From contig NZ_JFFR01000033.1 in the NCBI RefSeq assembly GCF_000695685.1, forward strand, positions 62,001 through 126,000: DNA of 64,000 nucleotides, given 5' to 3'. The number at the start of each line of letters is the position of its first letter. Within the stretch, counting starts at the first letter, position 1. The notes beneath the pieces are model-generated. The model made no database searches and had not been told where the DNA came from. It saw nothing but the letters and a program-made list of their open reading frames with translations. The stretch comes from Vibrio fortis (lineage in GTDB: Bacteria; Pseudomonadota; Gammaproteobacteria; Enterobacterales; Vibrionaceae). Position numbers and translations under genes: made by a program. This document shows, one piece after another, positions 41,759-51,081 of this stretch.

Positions 41759-42907
41759 ATGACTATCGAAATCAAACCTGGTCAAACTCATATTCAATCT
41801 AAAGCTATGGTCGCTTGGAAAGCAGGTGAGCCTCTAAAGCGCGAAACTGTTGATGTTGAACTGCCAAAGGCAGGCGAAGTTCTTGTTCGTATCGTTGCTA
41901 CTGGTGTTTGTCACACTGACGCATTCACATTATCAGGTGACGATCCAGAAGGTATCTTCCCTTCTATCCTTGGTCACGAAGGTGGCGGTATCGTTGAAAT
42001 GGTTGGCGAAGGCGTAACAAGCGTTGAAGTTGGTGACCACGTTATCCCACTTTACACAGCAGAATGTGGCGAGTGTAAGTTCTGTAAGTCTGGTAAAACT
42101 AACCTTTGCCAAGCAGTTCGTGAAACTCAAGGTAAAGGCCTAATGCCAGATGGTACAAGCCGTTTCTCTATCAACGGTGAGACTATCTACCACTACATGG
42201 GTTGTTCTACTTTCTCTGAGTACACGGTTCTTCCTGAAATCTCACTAGCGAAAGTAAACAAAGAAGCGCCACTTGAAGAAGTTTGTCTTCTAGGTTGTGG
42301 TGTAACAACAGGTATGGGTGCGGTACTGAACACTGCGAAAGTTGAAAAAGGCGACAACGTGGCTGTATTCGGCCTAGGTGGTATCGGTCTTTCTGCAATC
42401 ATTGGTGCTCGCATGGCTGGTGCTAACCGCATCATCGGTGTTGATATCAACGAGAGCAAATTCGAACTAGCAAAACAGCTTGGCGCGACTGACTGCATCA
42501 ACCCAATGAACTTTGACAAGCCAATTCAAGACGTTATCGTTGAGATGACAGACGGTGGTGTTGAGTACTCATTCGAGTGTATCGGTAACGTAAACGTGAT
42601 GCGTCAAGCACTTGAGTGTTGTCACAAAGGTTGGGGCGAATCTGTAATCATCGGTGTTGCTGGTGCAGGCCAAGAGATCTCTACTCGTCCATTCCAACTA
42701 GTAACAGGTCGTGTATGGCGTGGTTCTGCTTTCGGTGGCGTTAAAGGCCGCTCTGAGCTTCCAGAAATCGTAAACCGTTACATGGCGGGTGAGTTTGGTC
42801 TTCAAGAATTCATCACTCACACAATGAGCCTTGACGAAGTAAACGACGCATTCGACCTAATGCACAAAGGTGAGTCTATCCGTACTGTTCTACACATGGA
42901 TAGATAA
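41759..42907 (+). CDS. adhC: S-(hydroxymethyl)glutathione dehydrogenase / class III alcohol dehydrogenase
   Basis: This 382-residue zinc dehydrogenase oxidises S-hydroxymethylglutathione, formed from formaldehyde and glutathione, to S-formylglutathione with NAD, and also reduces S-nitrosoglutathione. The catalytic zinc ligands are in TGVCHTDAF and GHEGGGIVE. The structural zinc cysteines lie in CGECKFCKSGKTNLC, and the NAD site is VFGLGGIGLSAIIGARM. Length and motifs match FrmA/AdhC very closely. Codon use is highly biased, suggesting strong expression. The next gene encodes the following enzyme of the pathway, 193 bp downstream. Confidence 0.96.
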   Translation: MTIEIKPGQTHIQSKAMVAWKAGEPLKRETVDVELPKAGEVLVRIVATGVCHTDAFTLSGDDPEGIFPSILGHEGGGIVEMVGEGVTSVEVGDHVIPLYTAECGECKFCKSGKTNLCQAVRETQGKGLMPDGTSRFSINGETIYHYMGCSTFSEYTVLPEISLAKVNKEAPLEEVCLLGCGVTTGMGAVLNTAKVEKGDNVAVFGLGGIGLSAIIGARMAGANRIIGVDINESKFELAKQLGATDCINPMNFDKPIQDVIVEMTDGGVEYSFECIGNVNVMRQALECCHKGWGESVIIGVAGAGQEISTRPFQLVTGRVWRGSAFGGVKGRSELPEIVNRYMAGEFGLQEFITHTMSLDEVNDAFDLMHKGESIRTVLHMDR

Positions 42908-42946
42908 TACCTAGATTGGCTCTCGCTTGAGGGCCAACACATTGCC

Positions 42947-42976
42947 TTCACCACTTTTCGCCCGGGAAGTGGTGAA
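42947..42976 (+). terminator. Hairpin after adhC
   Basis: TTCACCACTT pairs perfectly with AAGTGGTGAA over a 10-nt loop. No immediate T tract follows, so it may attenuate rather than end transcription into fghA. Confidence 0.5.
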
Positions 42977-43004
42977 TTACCTTTGTTAAGAGTCGATTTA
43001 TGAG

Positions 43005-43022
43005 CTTAATTCGCGAATTAAG
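43005..43022. promoter_or_regulatory. Perfect 18-bp palindrome between adhC and fghA
   Basis: CTTAATTCGCGAATTAAG is an uninterrupted inverted repeat. A second pair, CTTTGTTAA (42981-42989) with TTAACAAAG (43030-43038), surrounds it. The nest could be an operator for separate control of fghA or a stable mRNA fold (inference). Confidence 0.55.
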
Positions 43023-43100
43023 ACGTCCTTTAACAAAGAGCAAAATTTTAGCTTTATCTTAATGATTCTCCAGACCAACAACCGAACGGAGCACAATTTA

Positions 43101-43940
43101 ATGACTATCGAAAATATTAGCCAAGCCAAGGTTGCTGGTGGTTGGCACAAGCAATACACACACTTCTCGGCGACGCTAAACTGCAATATGCGTTTCGCTA
43201 TTTTCCTACCGCCAAACGCAAGTAAAGAGAGCCCAGTGCCTGTTCTATACTGGCTATCAGGCCTAACTTGCACTGATGAAAACTTCATGCAGAAAGCGGG
43301 GGCATTTAAAGCGGCAGCAGAACAAGGAATTGCGATTGTAGCTCCTGATACTAGCCCTCGCGGCGAAGGCGTTGCTGATGACGAAGCATACGACATGGGT
43401 CAAGGTGCGGGTTTTTACCTGAATGCAACTAATGCACCGTGGGACGCACACTACCACATGTACGATTATGTGGTGACTGAGCTTCCAGCGCTTATCGAGT
43501 CTTTCTTCCCTGTGACGACCGTTAAGTCTATCTCGGGTCACAGCATGGGTGGTCATGGAGCCTTAACTATTGGCATTAAAAACCAAGAGAACTACCGCTC
43601 TATCTCTGCATTTAGCCCGATTAGCAACCCAATGCAATGTCCTTGGGGACAAAAAGCATTTAGCCAGTACTTAGGTTTAGATATTGAAGAGTGGCGACAA
43701 TACGATGCGTCTGAGCTCCTAAAAACTAAGGGCACAGTTTTACCTATGCTAGTTGACCAAGGTGAGGCCGATAACTTCTTGGTTGAGCAGCTAAAACCAG
43801 AGCAACTAATTGAAGCAGCAAAAGCAACAAACTCGGATTTAGATCTGCGCATGCAGCCTGGTTACGACCACAGCTACTACTTCATCTCAAGCTTCATTGA
43901 TGAGCATATTGAGTTCCATGCCGCTTATCTGAAACAGTAG
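43101..43940 (+). CDS. fghA: S-formylglutathione hydrolase
   Basis: This 279-residue esterase-D-family alpha/beta hydrolase releases formate and glutathione from S-formylglutathione. The nucleophile Ser is in ISGHSMGGHGAL, the Asp is in LVDQGEADNFL and the His is in PGYDHSYYFIS. The oxyanion region is LYWLSGLTCTDENF. The ATG at 43101 gives the family's usual length; the frame is open 13 codons upstream without a better site. With adhC it forms the glutathione-dependent formaldehyde detoxification route. Confidence 0.95.
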   Translation: MTIENISQAKVAGGWHKQYTHFSATLNCNMRFAIFLPPNASKESPVPVLYWLSGLTCTDENFMQKAGAFKAAAEQGIAIVAPDTSPRGEGVADDEAYDMGQGAGFYLNATNAPWDAHYHMYDYVVTELPALIESFFPVTTVKSISGHSMGGHGALTIGIKNQENYRSISAFSPISNPMQCPWGQKAFSQYLGLDIEEWRQYDASELLKTKGTVLPMLVDQGEADNFLVEQLKPEQLIEAAKATNSDLDLRMQPGYDHSYYFISSFIDEHIEFHAAYLKQ

Positions 43941-43954
43941 TCAAATATCCTATC

Positions 43955-43989
43955 GCCCAAATCTCGTTCATAGAGGTTTGGGCTTTTTT
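43955..43989 (+). terminator. Terminator after fghA
   Basis: An 11-bp stem (43955-43965 with 43973-43983, one G-T wobble) and a 7-nt loop is followed by TTTTTT. Confidence 0.88.
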
Positions 43990-44300
43990 GTACCTGAACG
44001 TTCCCGCCTGACTCCAACTCTCTTAGATGACGCTAACTGAAGCGTCTAAAACGAATTAGCTAAAAACAACAATAGCCTTATTTATTAATGAGTTAGATAT
44101 CAATAAATATAGATTTTGATACAAACATCTTGCTACTTGATGTTTGTTTTGTGCGCTATGTTGCATTATCAAATCTATTTACACCCTTGTATTTTATAAA
44201 TAACACCCAAAATGCTATCTTCCGCCACCTATTCGGATTTGGAATAGTTTCATAACAATTGAAATCATAATTATATATTTATAAATCAAGTGGTAACGGA
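43990..44300. other. Noncoding AT-rich leader region before the outer-membrane-like gene
   Basis: It holds no gene. TTGCATTATC near 44161 and TATTTATAAATC near the end are AT-rich promoter-like stretches, but no pair with correct spacing stands out. An imperfect inverted repeat around GATGTTTG (ACATCTTGCTACTTGATGT, about 44126-44144) is the only fold noticed. Confidence 0.4.
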
Positions 44301-44897
44301 ATGGCTAATACCTTAAAACACACACTTCGTGTTTCTTCTGGCTTAATCTTAATGGCTTTAGCATCGCAGGCTAACGCAACAACTTTTGACTTTGTTATTG
44401 GCGCAGGATACGACTTTGGCGGCGAAACAATGAGTACATGGCAATATAGCAATGGCGACTCTGATAAAGTCGAATCAAATGACGGACTACTTTTCTACGG
44501 CGGTGTAGATGTACCTGTCGCCGAAGCTTGGCGCGCACGAGCAACGGTTGGTTATAAAGGCACCTCAACCAGTGCCTCTAATGGAGATGTGACATTTGAT
44601 CGCATTCCGCTTGAGCTATTAGCTCTTTACAATATCAACAATCACAACTTCGGAGCAGGTGTTACATATCATACTAGTGTTGAGTACACATGTGATGTAA
44701 CAAATATTTGTGATTTTACGATTCCCTTTGAAGATAGCTTGGGCTTCATTGCTCAATATGAATATCAAATTCCTGTTGGCAAAGACAACAGAATTGCGCT
44801 AGGTGCTCGTTATACTCACATTGACTACACTGTGAAAGAGAATAACCAAACAATCGACAGCGGCGGCTTTGGTTTAAACATCAGCTTCCTGTTCTAA
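44301..44897 (+). CDS. Putative outer-membrane beta-barrel protein
   Basis: This 198-residue protein has a signal peptide at about 1-26 ending Gln-Ala-Asn-Ala. The mature part consists of alternating hydrophobic strands rich in Tyr and Gly (VIGAGYDFGGETM, FGAGVTYHTSVEY, NRIALGARYTHIDYTV) and ends in Phe (NISFLF), the usual barrel-assembly signal. Two Cys in the middle may form a disulfide. The size suits an eight-strand barrel of the OmpA/OmpW class, but no specific family is recognised. It stands alone between terminators. Confidence 0.7.
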   Translation: MANTLKHTLRVSSGLILMALASQANATTFDFVIGAGYDFGGETMSTWQYSNGDSDKVESNDGLLFYGGVDVPVAEAWRARATVGYKGTSTSASNGDVTFDRIPLELLALYNINNHNFGAGVTYHTSVEYTCDVTNICDFTIPFEDSLGFIAQYEYQIPVGKDNRIALGARYTHIDYTVKENNQTIDSGGFGLNISFLF

Positions 44898-44941
44898 GAG
44901 CCAGTAAGCGCAAACTTCCAATCCAGCGCTGTAAACTATCT

Positions 44942-44973
44942 AAATGCCAGTCATATCCCGACTGGCATTTTTT
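44942..44973. terminator. Bidirectional terminator between the barrel protein and histidine kinase genes
   Basis: AAATGCCAGTC pairs with GACTGGCATTT (11 bp) over a 7-nt loop with a T tract on the right, between convergent genes. Confidence 0.88.
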
Positions 44974-46279
44974 ATTCAGGCTGTTTGATGTTCTTTGTAA
45001 AAGTGGCTTTGCAACCGACTGATTGTGCTGATTCAGACATGTCACGATTGTTGACTAGGCTTGACGTCCAGCCATAACTTTCACCAATTCGATTGACGAT
45101 CACCAACCCCAATCCGTGCTCTACTTTGGCGTTGTCCTGCAAACCTATGCCTGTATCCGACACAGAAATTTCATTCGCACTGATTGTCACATCAATACTG
45201 CCCTGCTGAGTAAATCGAATCGCATTTTCAATGTAGTTCTTGAGCACCATATTGATAATTGGCAACGGCATGTTGAGCTGAGTATTCGGTGCAACATCAA
45301 GGTTCAATGTTACTCTTTCTGGCAACATTGCTTGATACTTTGACAAGTCGATACTCGCTTGAGTGACTGGAGTCAGTGTCGAATCCATTGAGGCATTTTC
45401 CTGCTTCACAATATTCAACAGTACCTCAACGGTTGCACTCATACCATTGGCAGCACTTAATATGCGTTCACGCTGTTTGCCTTGAAATTCGATGTCATTA
45501 GGCTTCATCGCCTGCAGTTCTGCAGCACCTAGTACGATCGCGATGGGCGTTTTAAGCTCATGGCTGGCATACTTGGCAAACATCAGCTCCTGCTTGGCTA
45601 AGCGGTCTTTCATTTCAGAGTAGCTATTAAGGTGCTTGGTGAGCTGCTGTAATTCATCGACTGAATTCTTGGATACAGAGAACCCTTGGTCATGACTCAA
45701 TAGCTGTTGACTGAGATTAGTGATCGGCATCGCTAGCTGATCAAACACGCGCTTTAGAGTGATCCGCAACACGATAATCAGAAACAGCATCAATAGTGTC
45801 GCGATCACCATCAGAACGCCCCAACTATCATCCCAAAGATCCATCTCGAATGAACTGATCGCAATATAGGTCGGGATAGTGCTCCCCTGATGCTCAAAAG
45901 CGAAATAGTAGACAATCACGCCCGGCACTATCACTCGCTCTTCGGAAAGGTGGATCTCAAAACGGTGTCTATCGACAGTATCTAACTTCATGGGAGTGAG
46001 TTGCTTCAACTGGTCTGTTAGCTCCTCTTCACCATAATAGACAGTCACATACTCCGACAGCTTTAAAGTAGAGGTGGGTGATGCTGCATAAAACTGCTCT
46101 GCCACACCTTTAAATGACCTCAGATGACGCTCAATTTGCGCCTCTTCTTGCCACACTAATCGGAGCGAGAACACTAAAAACACAGCGAAAGAAGAGACAA
46201 AAGCAATAAGCGCAAAGGTCCGCATCGCGCGGATTCTTACATCTTCAATTGAGTTTCCAAGTTTGGTTCTAATCTTCAT
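44972..46279 (-). CDS. Sensor histidine kinase
   Basis: This 435-residue membrane kinase has spans at about residues 20-40 and 155-178, with a periplasmic domain between them. The dimerisation/phosphoacceptor motif is KYASHELKTPIAIV. The ATP-binding motifs are N box LKNYIENAIRF, G1 VSDTGIGL and G2 HGLGLVIV. It lies 20 bp after the response-regulator gene on the same transcript. Its divergent neighbours are an RND pump operon, so sensing of an effluxed or envelope-damaging compound is inferred. Confidence 0.92.
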   Translation of the reverse strand: MKIRTKLGNSIEDVRIRAMRTFALIAFVSSFAVFLVFSLRLVWQEEAQIERHLRSFKGVAEQFYAASPTSTLKLSEYVTVYYGEEELTDQLKQLTPMKLDTVDRHRFEIHLSEERVIVPGVIVYYFAFEHQGSTIPTYIAISSFEMDLWDDSWGVLMVIATLLMLFLIIVLRITLKRVFDQLAMPITNLSQQLLSHDQGFSVSKNSVDELQQLTKHLNSYSEMKDRLAKQELMFAKYASHELKTPIAIVLGAAELQAMKPNDIEFQGKQRERILSAANGMSATVEVLLNIVKQENASMDSTLTPVTQASIDLSKYQAMLPERVTLNLDVAPNTQLNMPLPIINMVLKNYIENAIRFTQQGSIDVTISANEISVSDTGIGLQDNAKVEHGLGLVIVNRIGESYGWTSSLVNNRDMSESAQSVGCKATFTKNIKQPE

Positions 46280-46299
46280 TACACCGTTCGCTCAATATC

Positions 46300-46989
46300 T
46301 TAAGATTTGGCTAGAACAAGTTGAAAGCCATGCTTTGGGATTGTCTTGAGTATTGGAGTTTCAAACGGTTTATCTAACGCATTGCGCAGAAGGTAAATGT
46401 GGCTGCGCAGCACATCTTTATCGGGAATATCGTCTCCCCATAGCAGATGAATCAACGCTTCTCGTGTTACTACATCCCCTTGAGCTTTCACTAACTCTCT
46501 CAGGATCTGAAACATAATTGGCGTTAACGAGAGCAGCTGTCCTTGTCGTGATGCGGTATGTGCCTTCTCATCAATCGTCACATCACCAAAGCTCAAGGTC
46601 TTTTGTGCGACTAACCCTCTATTACGTTTAATCAATGCACTGAGCCTCGCTTCCAACTCGGGGAACTGAAAAGGCTTAGTTACGAAGTCATCAGCACCAG
46701 AGTCAAAGCTGCTTAACAAATCTTGTTGTCCATTGAGGGCCGTCAACATCAGGATAGGCGTACTAACACCGCTTTGACGAAGCTTAGAAGCAACCTGCAT
46801 ACCGTCGAGTTTAGGCAGCATCACATCCAAAATGATGGCATCGAAGTCGTGATGCAGAGCCAATTCAAAGCCCTGCTCGCCATCGGAAGCAAAGTCAGCA
46901 ACCGCTTCTTTTACTTCAAGAAAATCAGCAATAATGCCTTGCAGTTCAATATTGTCTTCTACAACAAGAATACGGCTTCGCTCTAGCAT
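46300..46989 (-). CDS. OmpR/PhoB-family response regulator
   Basis: This 229-residue regulator has a receiver domain at about 1-120, with the phosphoacceptor Asp in AIILDVMLPKLDG and Lys in DFVTKPF. The C-terminal winged helix is at about 130-225 (RQGQLLSLTPIMFQILRELV, DVLRSHIYLLRNALDK). It is transcribed first in the two-component operon and divergent from the RND genes. TTCGAC repeats in the shared upstream region are candidate binding sites. Confidence 0.93.
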   Translation of the reverse strand: MLERSRILVVEDNIELQGIIADFLEVKEAVADFASDGEQGFELALHHDFDAIILDVMLPKLDGMQVASKLRQSGVSTPILMLTALNGQQDLLSSFDSGADDFVTKPFQFPELEARLSALIKRNRGLVAQKTLSFGDVTIDEKAHTASRQGQLLSLTPIMFQILRELVKAQGDVVTREALIHLLWGDDIPDKDVLRSHIYLLRNALDKPFETPILKTIPKHGFQLVLAKS

Positions 46990-47126
46990 CTGTTAACTCC
47001 TATTCAAAGCTAAAGCTTAATCCAAAATAAGTCGAATTTATGTCTAATTGCCCGAATTAAATAACAAAACATTCGATAATCAGCCTCGGGATATCAACCA
47101 AACTTTCCCTCTTTTTTGATTGTGAC

Positions 47127-47143
47127 TTCGACTTAAATTCGAC
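47127..47143 (+). promoter_or_regulatory. Direct TTCGAC repeats, candidate response-regulator site
   Basis: TTCGAC occurs at 47127-47132 and 47138-47143, an 11-bp period typical of OmpR-family binding. An inverted copy, GTCGAA, stands at 47031-47036 near the regulator's own start. Confidence 0.6.
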
Positions 47144-47187
47144 AGTTCGCTCCTCACAATGATGTTATCAAAATGTGGAGTAGAAGC

Positions 47188-47991
47188 ATGAAAACTGAAT
47201 TATTGACTCTATTGGCACTGTTGAATGCATCAACAACCCAAGCAACAGAACTGATCGGCCATGTTCAGGGTTTAAACAAACAGAGCGTGGTTGCAGAAGT
47301 ACCCGGCGTAGTTGAAATGTCTAAACTAGAAGTCGGTGACATTGTGGCTCAAAACCAGCAACTTGCTCACATCAAAGCGGATGATTTTCAATTTATCGTC
47401 AACAAAGCCAAAGCAAACCTTGCCCTTGCTAAAGCCGACCTTGCGTTAAGAGAAGCGACCTATCAGCGCTACCAAACCTTGATAAAAAAGAACAGCTTAT
47501 CGATTGGAGAACTGGATACTGCACGCGCTGAATTCTTGAGTGCATCAGCTTCTGTTTCGGTTGCTCAAATCGATTATCAACAATCAAAAATCGACTTGGA
47601 GAGTACCCAAATCAATGCCCAGCTGCCGGGCTATATCTCTAACAAAGCGGCACAGTCTGGAGCATGGGTCAATGAAGGAGAGCTGTTGTATGAAGTGGTG
47701 AACATCGACACCGTGACCTTGTCGTTTATGGCGAGTGAATACGACCTAAAAGACTTTTCAGTAGGCCAAACCATCCTCGTATGGTCAGAAACCAATCCAC
47801 AGCAAAAAACTGAAGCCCAGGTGAAGCGTATCGGTGTCGAGATGAACAATCTCACCTATCCAGTGTTTGTTGAAGTGGATAACCAAGCTCACAGCTTCAA
47901 GCCAGGCATGTCTGTGTATGCATCGACCGACCTCTCTTTGAGCGAACAGAACACCGCTTTCGTTAACCCTAGTTTAAGCAAAGGCATGTAA
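47188..47991 (+). CDS. RND efflux periplasmic adaptor (membrane fusion protein)
   Basis: This roughly 267-residue protein has a signal peptide at about 1-19, a lipoyl half-motif (VVAEVPGVVEMSKLEVGDIV), an alpha-hairpin with coiled-coil character at about 75-130, and the second lipoyl half plus beta-barrel (LPGYISNKAAQSGAWVNEGE). It is shorter than typical AcrA-type adaptors (about 370-400), lacking much of the membrane-proximal domain. The ATG at 47188 has GGAG upstream. It lies two bases before the permease gene. Confidence 0.88.
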   Translation: MKTELLTLLALLNASTTQATELIGHVQGLNKQSVVAEVPGVVEMSKLEVGDIVAQNQQLAHIKADDFQFIVNKAKANLALAKADLALREATYQRYQTLIKKNSLSIGELDTARAEFLSASASVSVAQIDYQQSKIDLESTQINAQLPGYISNKAAQSGAWVNEGELLYEVVNIDTVTLSFMASEYDLKDFSVGQTILVWSETNPQQKTEAQVKRIGVEMNNLTYPVFVEVDNQAHSFKPGMSVYASTDLSLSEQNTAFVNPSLSKGM

Positions 47992-47993
47992 CC

Positions 47994-50900
47994 ATGAACT
48001 TCTTAGCGTATTTTGCTAATCGCCAGTTCTTAGCGCGCATCATCACAGTGATGGTGCTATTTACGGGGGCGGTGTCTCTCACTCAGCTTAACCTGCAAGA
48101 GTATCCTGATGTCGCTATGGATACCGCCGAGATAGAGACTTTCTATCCTGGTGCCACAGCGCAAGATGTCGAGCTCAACATCACCAATCCAATAGAGAAA
48201 GAACTGCGCTCTGTTGATGATATCGCCTATTTCATATCAGAATCGTCTGAGGGGCGCTCTTACATCGAAGTAGAGTATCAACCCGGTGAAGACGCGGCTG
48301 TCATTTTGCGTGATATCCAGCAAGCCGTTGACCGCGTTGGTAATCTGCCTAAAGACATCGATGCGCCACCTGTTGTGACTCAGCAAAAAACCTCTTCGCT
48401 CGATGTGTATCATTTTGGTGTCAGTCTATCAGAGAGCAATCTTGATGAGGCTTCACTCCAGCACTACGCGTATCAACTGGAAAAGAAGATCAACAACCTA
48501 AGCGGTGTTGGCTCGATTACGATGTCAGGCTTCAATGACCGCGAGTTTTGGGTCGAGGTTGATCCAGAGAAGGCGCGTCGCTACAAACTGAGTTTCGACC
48601 AAGTCAGCAACGCGATTGAGCAACATAACCTGTCTCAATCAGGCGGCTTTGTTGAATCTTGGAGCCAAGAGCAGAAGATCGTCACCATGACTAAGGTTGA
48701 GTCAACGGGCGACGTGGAAAACATCGTCATCAAAGCGCTCGATTCAGGACAAGTGATCCGAGTATCCGATGTCGCGACTGTGTTTGATACCTTTGCACGT
48801 GCGACTGAAGACCCGGTAATGAACGGTAAAGCAGCGGTGATTTTCTCAATCACCAACAGCGGCAGCGCCGACGTTATCTCAACCATCGCGAACATTGAAG
48901 CGGTTTTAGAAAAAGAGCGCGAGCGCATTGGTGAGCAATTCATTTTCCAAACCGGGCTCGACCTTGGCAAGGATATGAATGAGAAGTTCTCCATCGTTGC
49001 AACCAACGGCGCGATCGGGTTAGTGCTTGTACTATTGATATTGAGCCTGATCCTGCAACGTCGCGTGGCGTTCTGGGTATCGGTTTCAATTCCTTTCTGC
49101 GTACTCGGCGTGATGATCGTACTGCCGATGCTAGGACTCAACCTAGACAGCATTACCTTAGCGGCCCTCTTACTGGTTATCGGTATCATCGTGGATGACT
49201 CGGTGATCATTGCTGAAAGCATCTTCCAAGAAAAAGAAGCAGGTAAGCAAGGTGTCGATGCTGCCGTATCGGGCACCATCAAAGTCATCAAACCTTTAAT
49301 GGCGAGTTTGATCACTACCGCGCTGGTGTTCATCCCAATGATGTTCATTCCCGGCACCATGGGAAAAGCAGTGGCTGTGATTCCAATGACGGTGATTGCT
49401 GCGCTGCTGTTTTCATTCATTGAATGTACCCTAACTTTGCCCGCTCACCTTTCAACCGCGCAAGCAGACAAAAAAGAGACCGAACAGAAAGACCGCTTGG
49501 AGTGGGTGACGAATCAATATCAAGCCTTACTCAACATCGTACTCAGATACAAAAAAACGGTGATTGTCGCTGCGTTTGCGACCTGCGCGGGCTCTGCTGT
49601 TTTGGTTTCGACATTGAAGGTAGACATCTTCCCTACTGAAGCGGGTAAATACATTGATGTGTACACCGAAATCCAAGCAGGCACACCGCTGGATCAAGTT
49701 CGAAGTGCACATCAGAAAATCGAACAGGCCATTGAGGCTTTACCAGAGAGTGAACTGGTCAGCTACGAGATGACTTATTCTTCGCCAGTGTCTCAAGGTG
49801 TCATTAACCTAACCAATTTTGACCAACGCGATCGCTCTGCCGAACAGATCATTGCGTCACTGACTGAGCAACTCAGCGCCTTATCTGATGAGATGTTCAT
49901 TAAATTCTCAATCGATGCCGGTGGTCCACCTCCGGGTGAGCCTGTCGAAGTGCGAGTATTAGGTGGGACAGACGATGAGCGTAATCAAGCCGTTGAATTA
50001 GTGATGAATTGGCTTAAGAACTATCAAGGCGTCAACAGCATCAATCACAGTGAATCACTGAAAGATCCACAGTTGAACATCGTGCCGCAATACCACTGGT
50101 TGGCGAAATACAATCTAACAGTGACTGATCTGTCTAATGCACTACGCGTAGGCTTTGATGGCAACCGAGTAACATCGACGTGGCTTGGTGATCAAGAGGT
50201 GGATATCCGCGTGGTACTTGACGAAAAGTTCCGAGATATCGAAAAGCTCAAGACAACCAAGATCTACACATCGGACGGTGACCAAGTCCCACTAAGTCGC
50301 TTAGCCAAGGTCGAGCAGATTCAGATCCCGCGCTTGATTAAGCACTATAACGGTGAACGTGAAGTGACGGTATCGGCGGCGCTATCCGATGAGAATATCA
50401 GCCCAGTCGCTCTCTCTTCAGAGCTTCTTACTGAATTGGCAGGGCAGTACCCGGCGAGTGTCACCATCGATGTTGGCGGTGAGGCTGAAAGTACCAACGA
50501 AACCATGAGTGGGTTTATGGTAGTGTTCCCCGCCGCTATGTTGGCGATTTATTGTGTGCTTGCAGTGATGTTCAACTCGCTGTTGCAACCACTGTTGATC
50601 ATGGTAGTGATTCCATTTGCGATCATGGCTTCGTTGATGGCGCTAGTGGTCCACATGCAGCCAATGTCGCTGTTTGGATTGATTGGGGTATTGGGAATGA
50701 CTGGGGTTGTGGTCAACAACTCACTGGTTCTGATTAACCGTATCAACGAGCTAAGAGACCAAGGTCTGGCGGCTATCGATGCTGTAGTACAAGCAGCTAC
50801 CAGCCGTTTGCGACCAATTGTGATGACATCATTGACGACAGTCGCAGGGTTGTTACCTCTCGCTTATGGTCTAGGCGGCACTGATGTGTTCATGGGGCCA

Positions 50901-51002
50901 ATGTCACTCACGCTAGGCTATGGCTTGCTGTTCTCACTGCCGGTCGTCCTTCTGGTGATTCCTGCTATGTATGCACTGTGTTTTGCCAAACCTAGTCATT
51001 AA
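47994..51002 (+). CDS. RND-family efflux permease
   Basis: This 1002-residue inner-membrane transporter has 12 spans in two related halves, large periplasmic loops, and the proton-relay region IGIIVDDSVIIAESIFQEK in TM4. The second half includes LIGVLGMTGVVVNNSLVLIN. Members pump hydrophobic or toxic compounds through an outer-membrane channel using the proton gradient. No outer-membrane factor gene is adjacent, so a TolC-like protein encoded elsewhere is expected. Expression is likely controlled by the divergent two-component system. Confidence 0.93.
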   Translation: MNFLAYFANRQFLARIITVMVLFTGAVSLTQLNLQEYPDVAMDTAEIETFYPGATAQDVELNITNPIEKELRSVDDIAYFISESSEGRSYIEVEYQPGEDAAVILRDIQQAVDRVGNLPKDIDAPPVVTQQKTSSLDVYHFGVSLSESNLDEASLQHYAYQLEKKINNLSGVGSITMSGFNDREFWVEVDPEKARRYKLSFDQVSNAIEQHNLSQSGGFVESWSQEQKIVTMTKVESTGDVENIVIKALDSGQVIRVSDVATVFDTFARATEDPVMNGKAAVIFSITNSGSADVISTIANIEAVLEKERERIGEQFIFQTGLDLGKDMNEKFSIVATNGAIGLVLVLLILSLILQRRVAFWVSVSIPFCVLGVMIVLPMLGLNLDSITLAALLLVIGIIVDDSVIIAESIFQEKEAGKQGVDAAVSGTIKVIKPLMASLITTALVFIPMMFIPGTMGKAVAVIPMTVIAALLFSFIECTLTLPAHLSTAQADKKETEQKDRLEWVTNQYQALLNIVLRYKKTVIVAAFATCAGSAVLVSTLKVDIFPTEAGKYIDVYTEIQAGTPLDQVRSAHQKIEQAIEALPESELVSYEMTYSSPVSQGVINLTNFDQRDRSAEQIIASLTEQLSALSDEMFIKFSIDAGGPPPGEPVEVRVLGGTDDERNQAVELVMNWLKNYQGVNSINHSESLKDPQLNIVPQYHWLAKYNLTVTDLSNALRVGFDGNRVTSTWLGDQEVDIRVVLDEKFRDIEKLKTTKIYTSDGDQVPLSRLAKVEQIQIPRLIKHYNGEREVTVSAALSDENISPVALSSELLTELAGQYPASVTIDVGGEAESTNETMSGFMVVFPAAMLAIYCVLAVMFNSLLQPLLIMVVIPFAIMASLMALVVHMQPMSLFGLIGVLGMTGVVVNNSLVLINRINELRDQGLAAIDAVVQAATSRLRPIVMTSLTTVAGLLPLAYGLGGTDVFMGPMSLTLGYGLLFSLPVVLLVIPAMYALCFAKPSH

Positions 51003-51023
51003 TCTTTAGCTATGTAGTCTTTG

Positions 51024-51056
51024 TCCCTCGCTTTGATATTCCGTCTAAGCGAGGGA
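51024..51056. terminator. Hairpin after the RND permease gene
   Basis: TCCCTCGCTT pairs perfectly with AAGCGAGGGA over a 13-nt loop between convergent genes. T tracts are lacking, so the call is moderate. Confidence 0.6.
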
Positions 51057-51081
51057 ACACCCACAAGATAATTGATAGCTT

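Noticed and set aside
48635..49420. 261-codon open frame on the minus strand
   Set aside because: It lies entirely opposite the RND permease gene, has the Ser/Thr/Met-rich composition of an antisense shadow, and shows no family motif.
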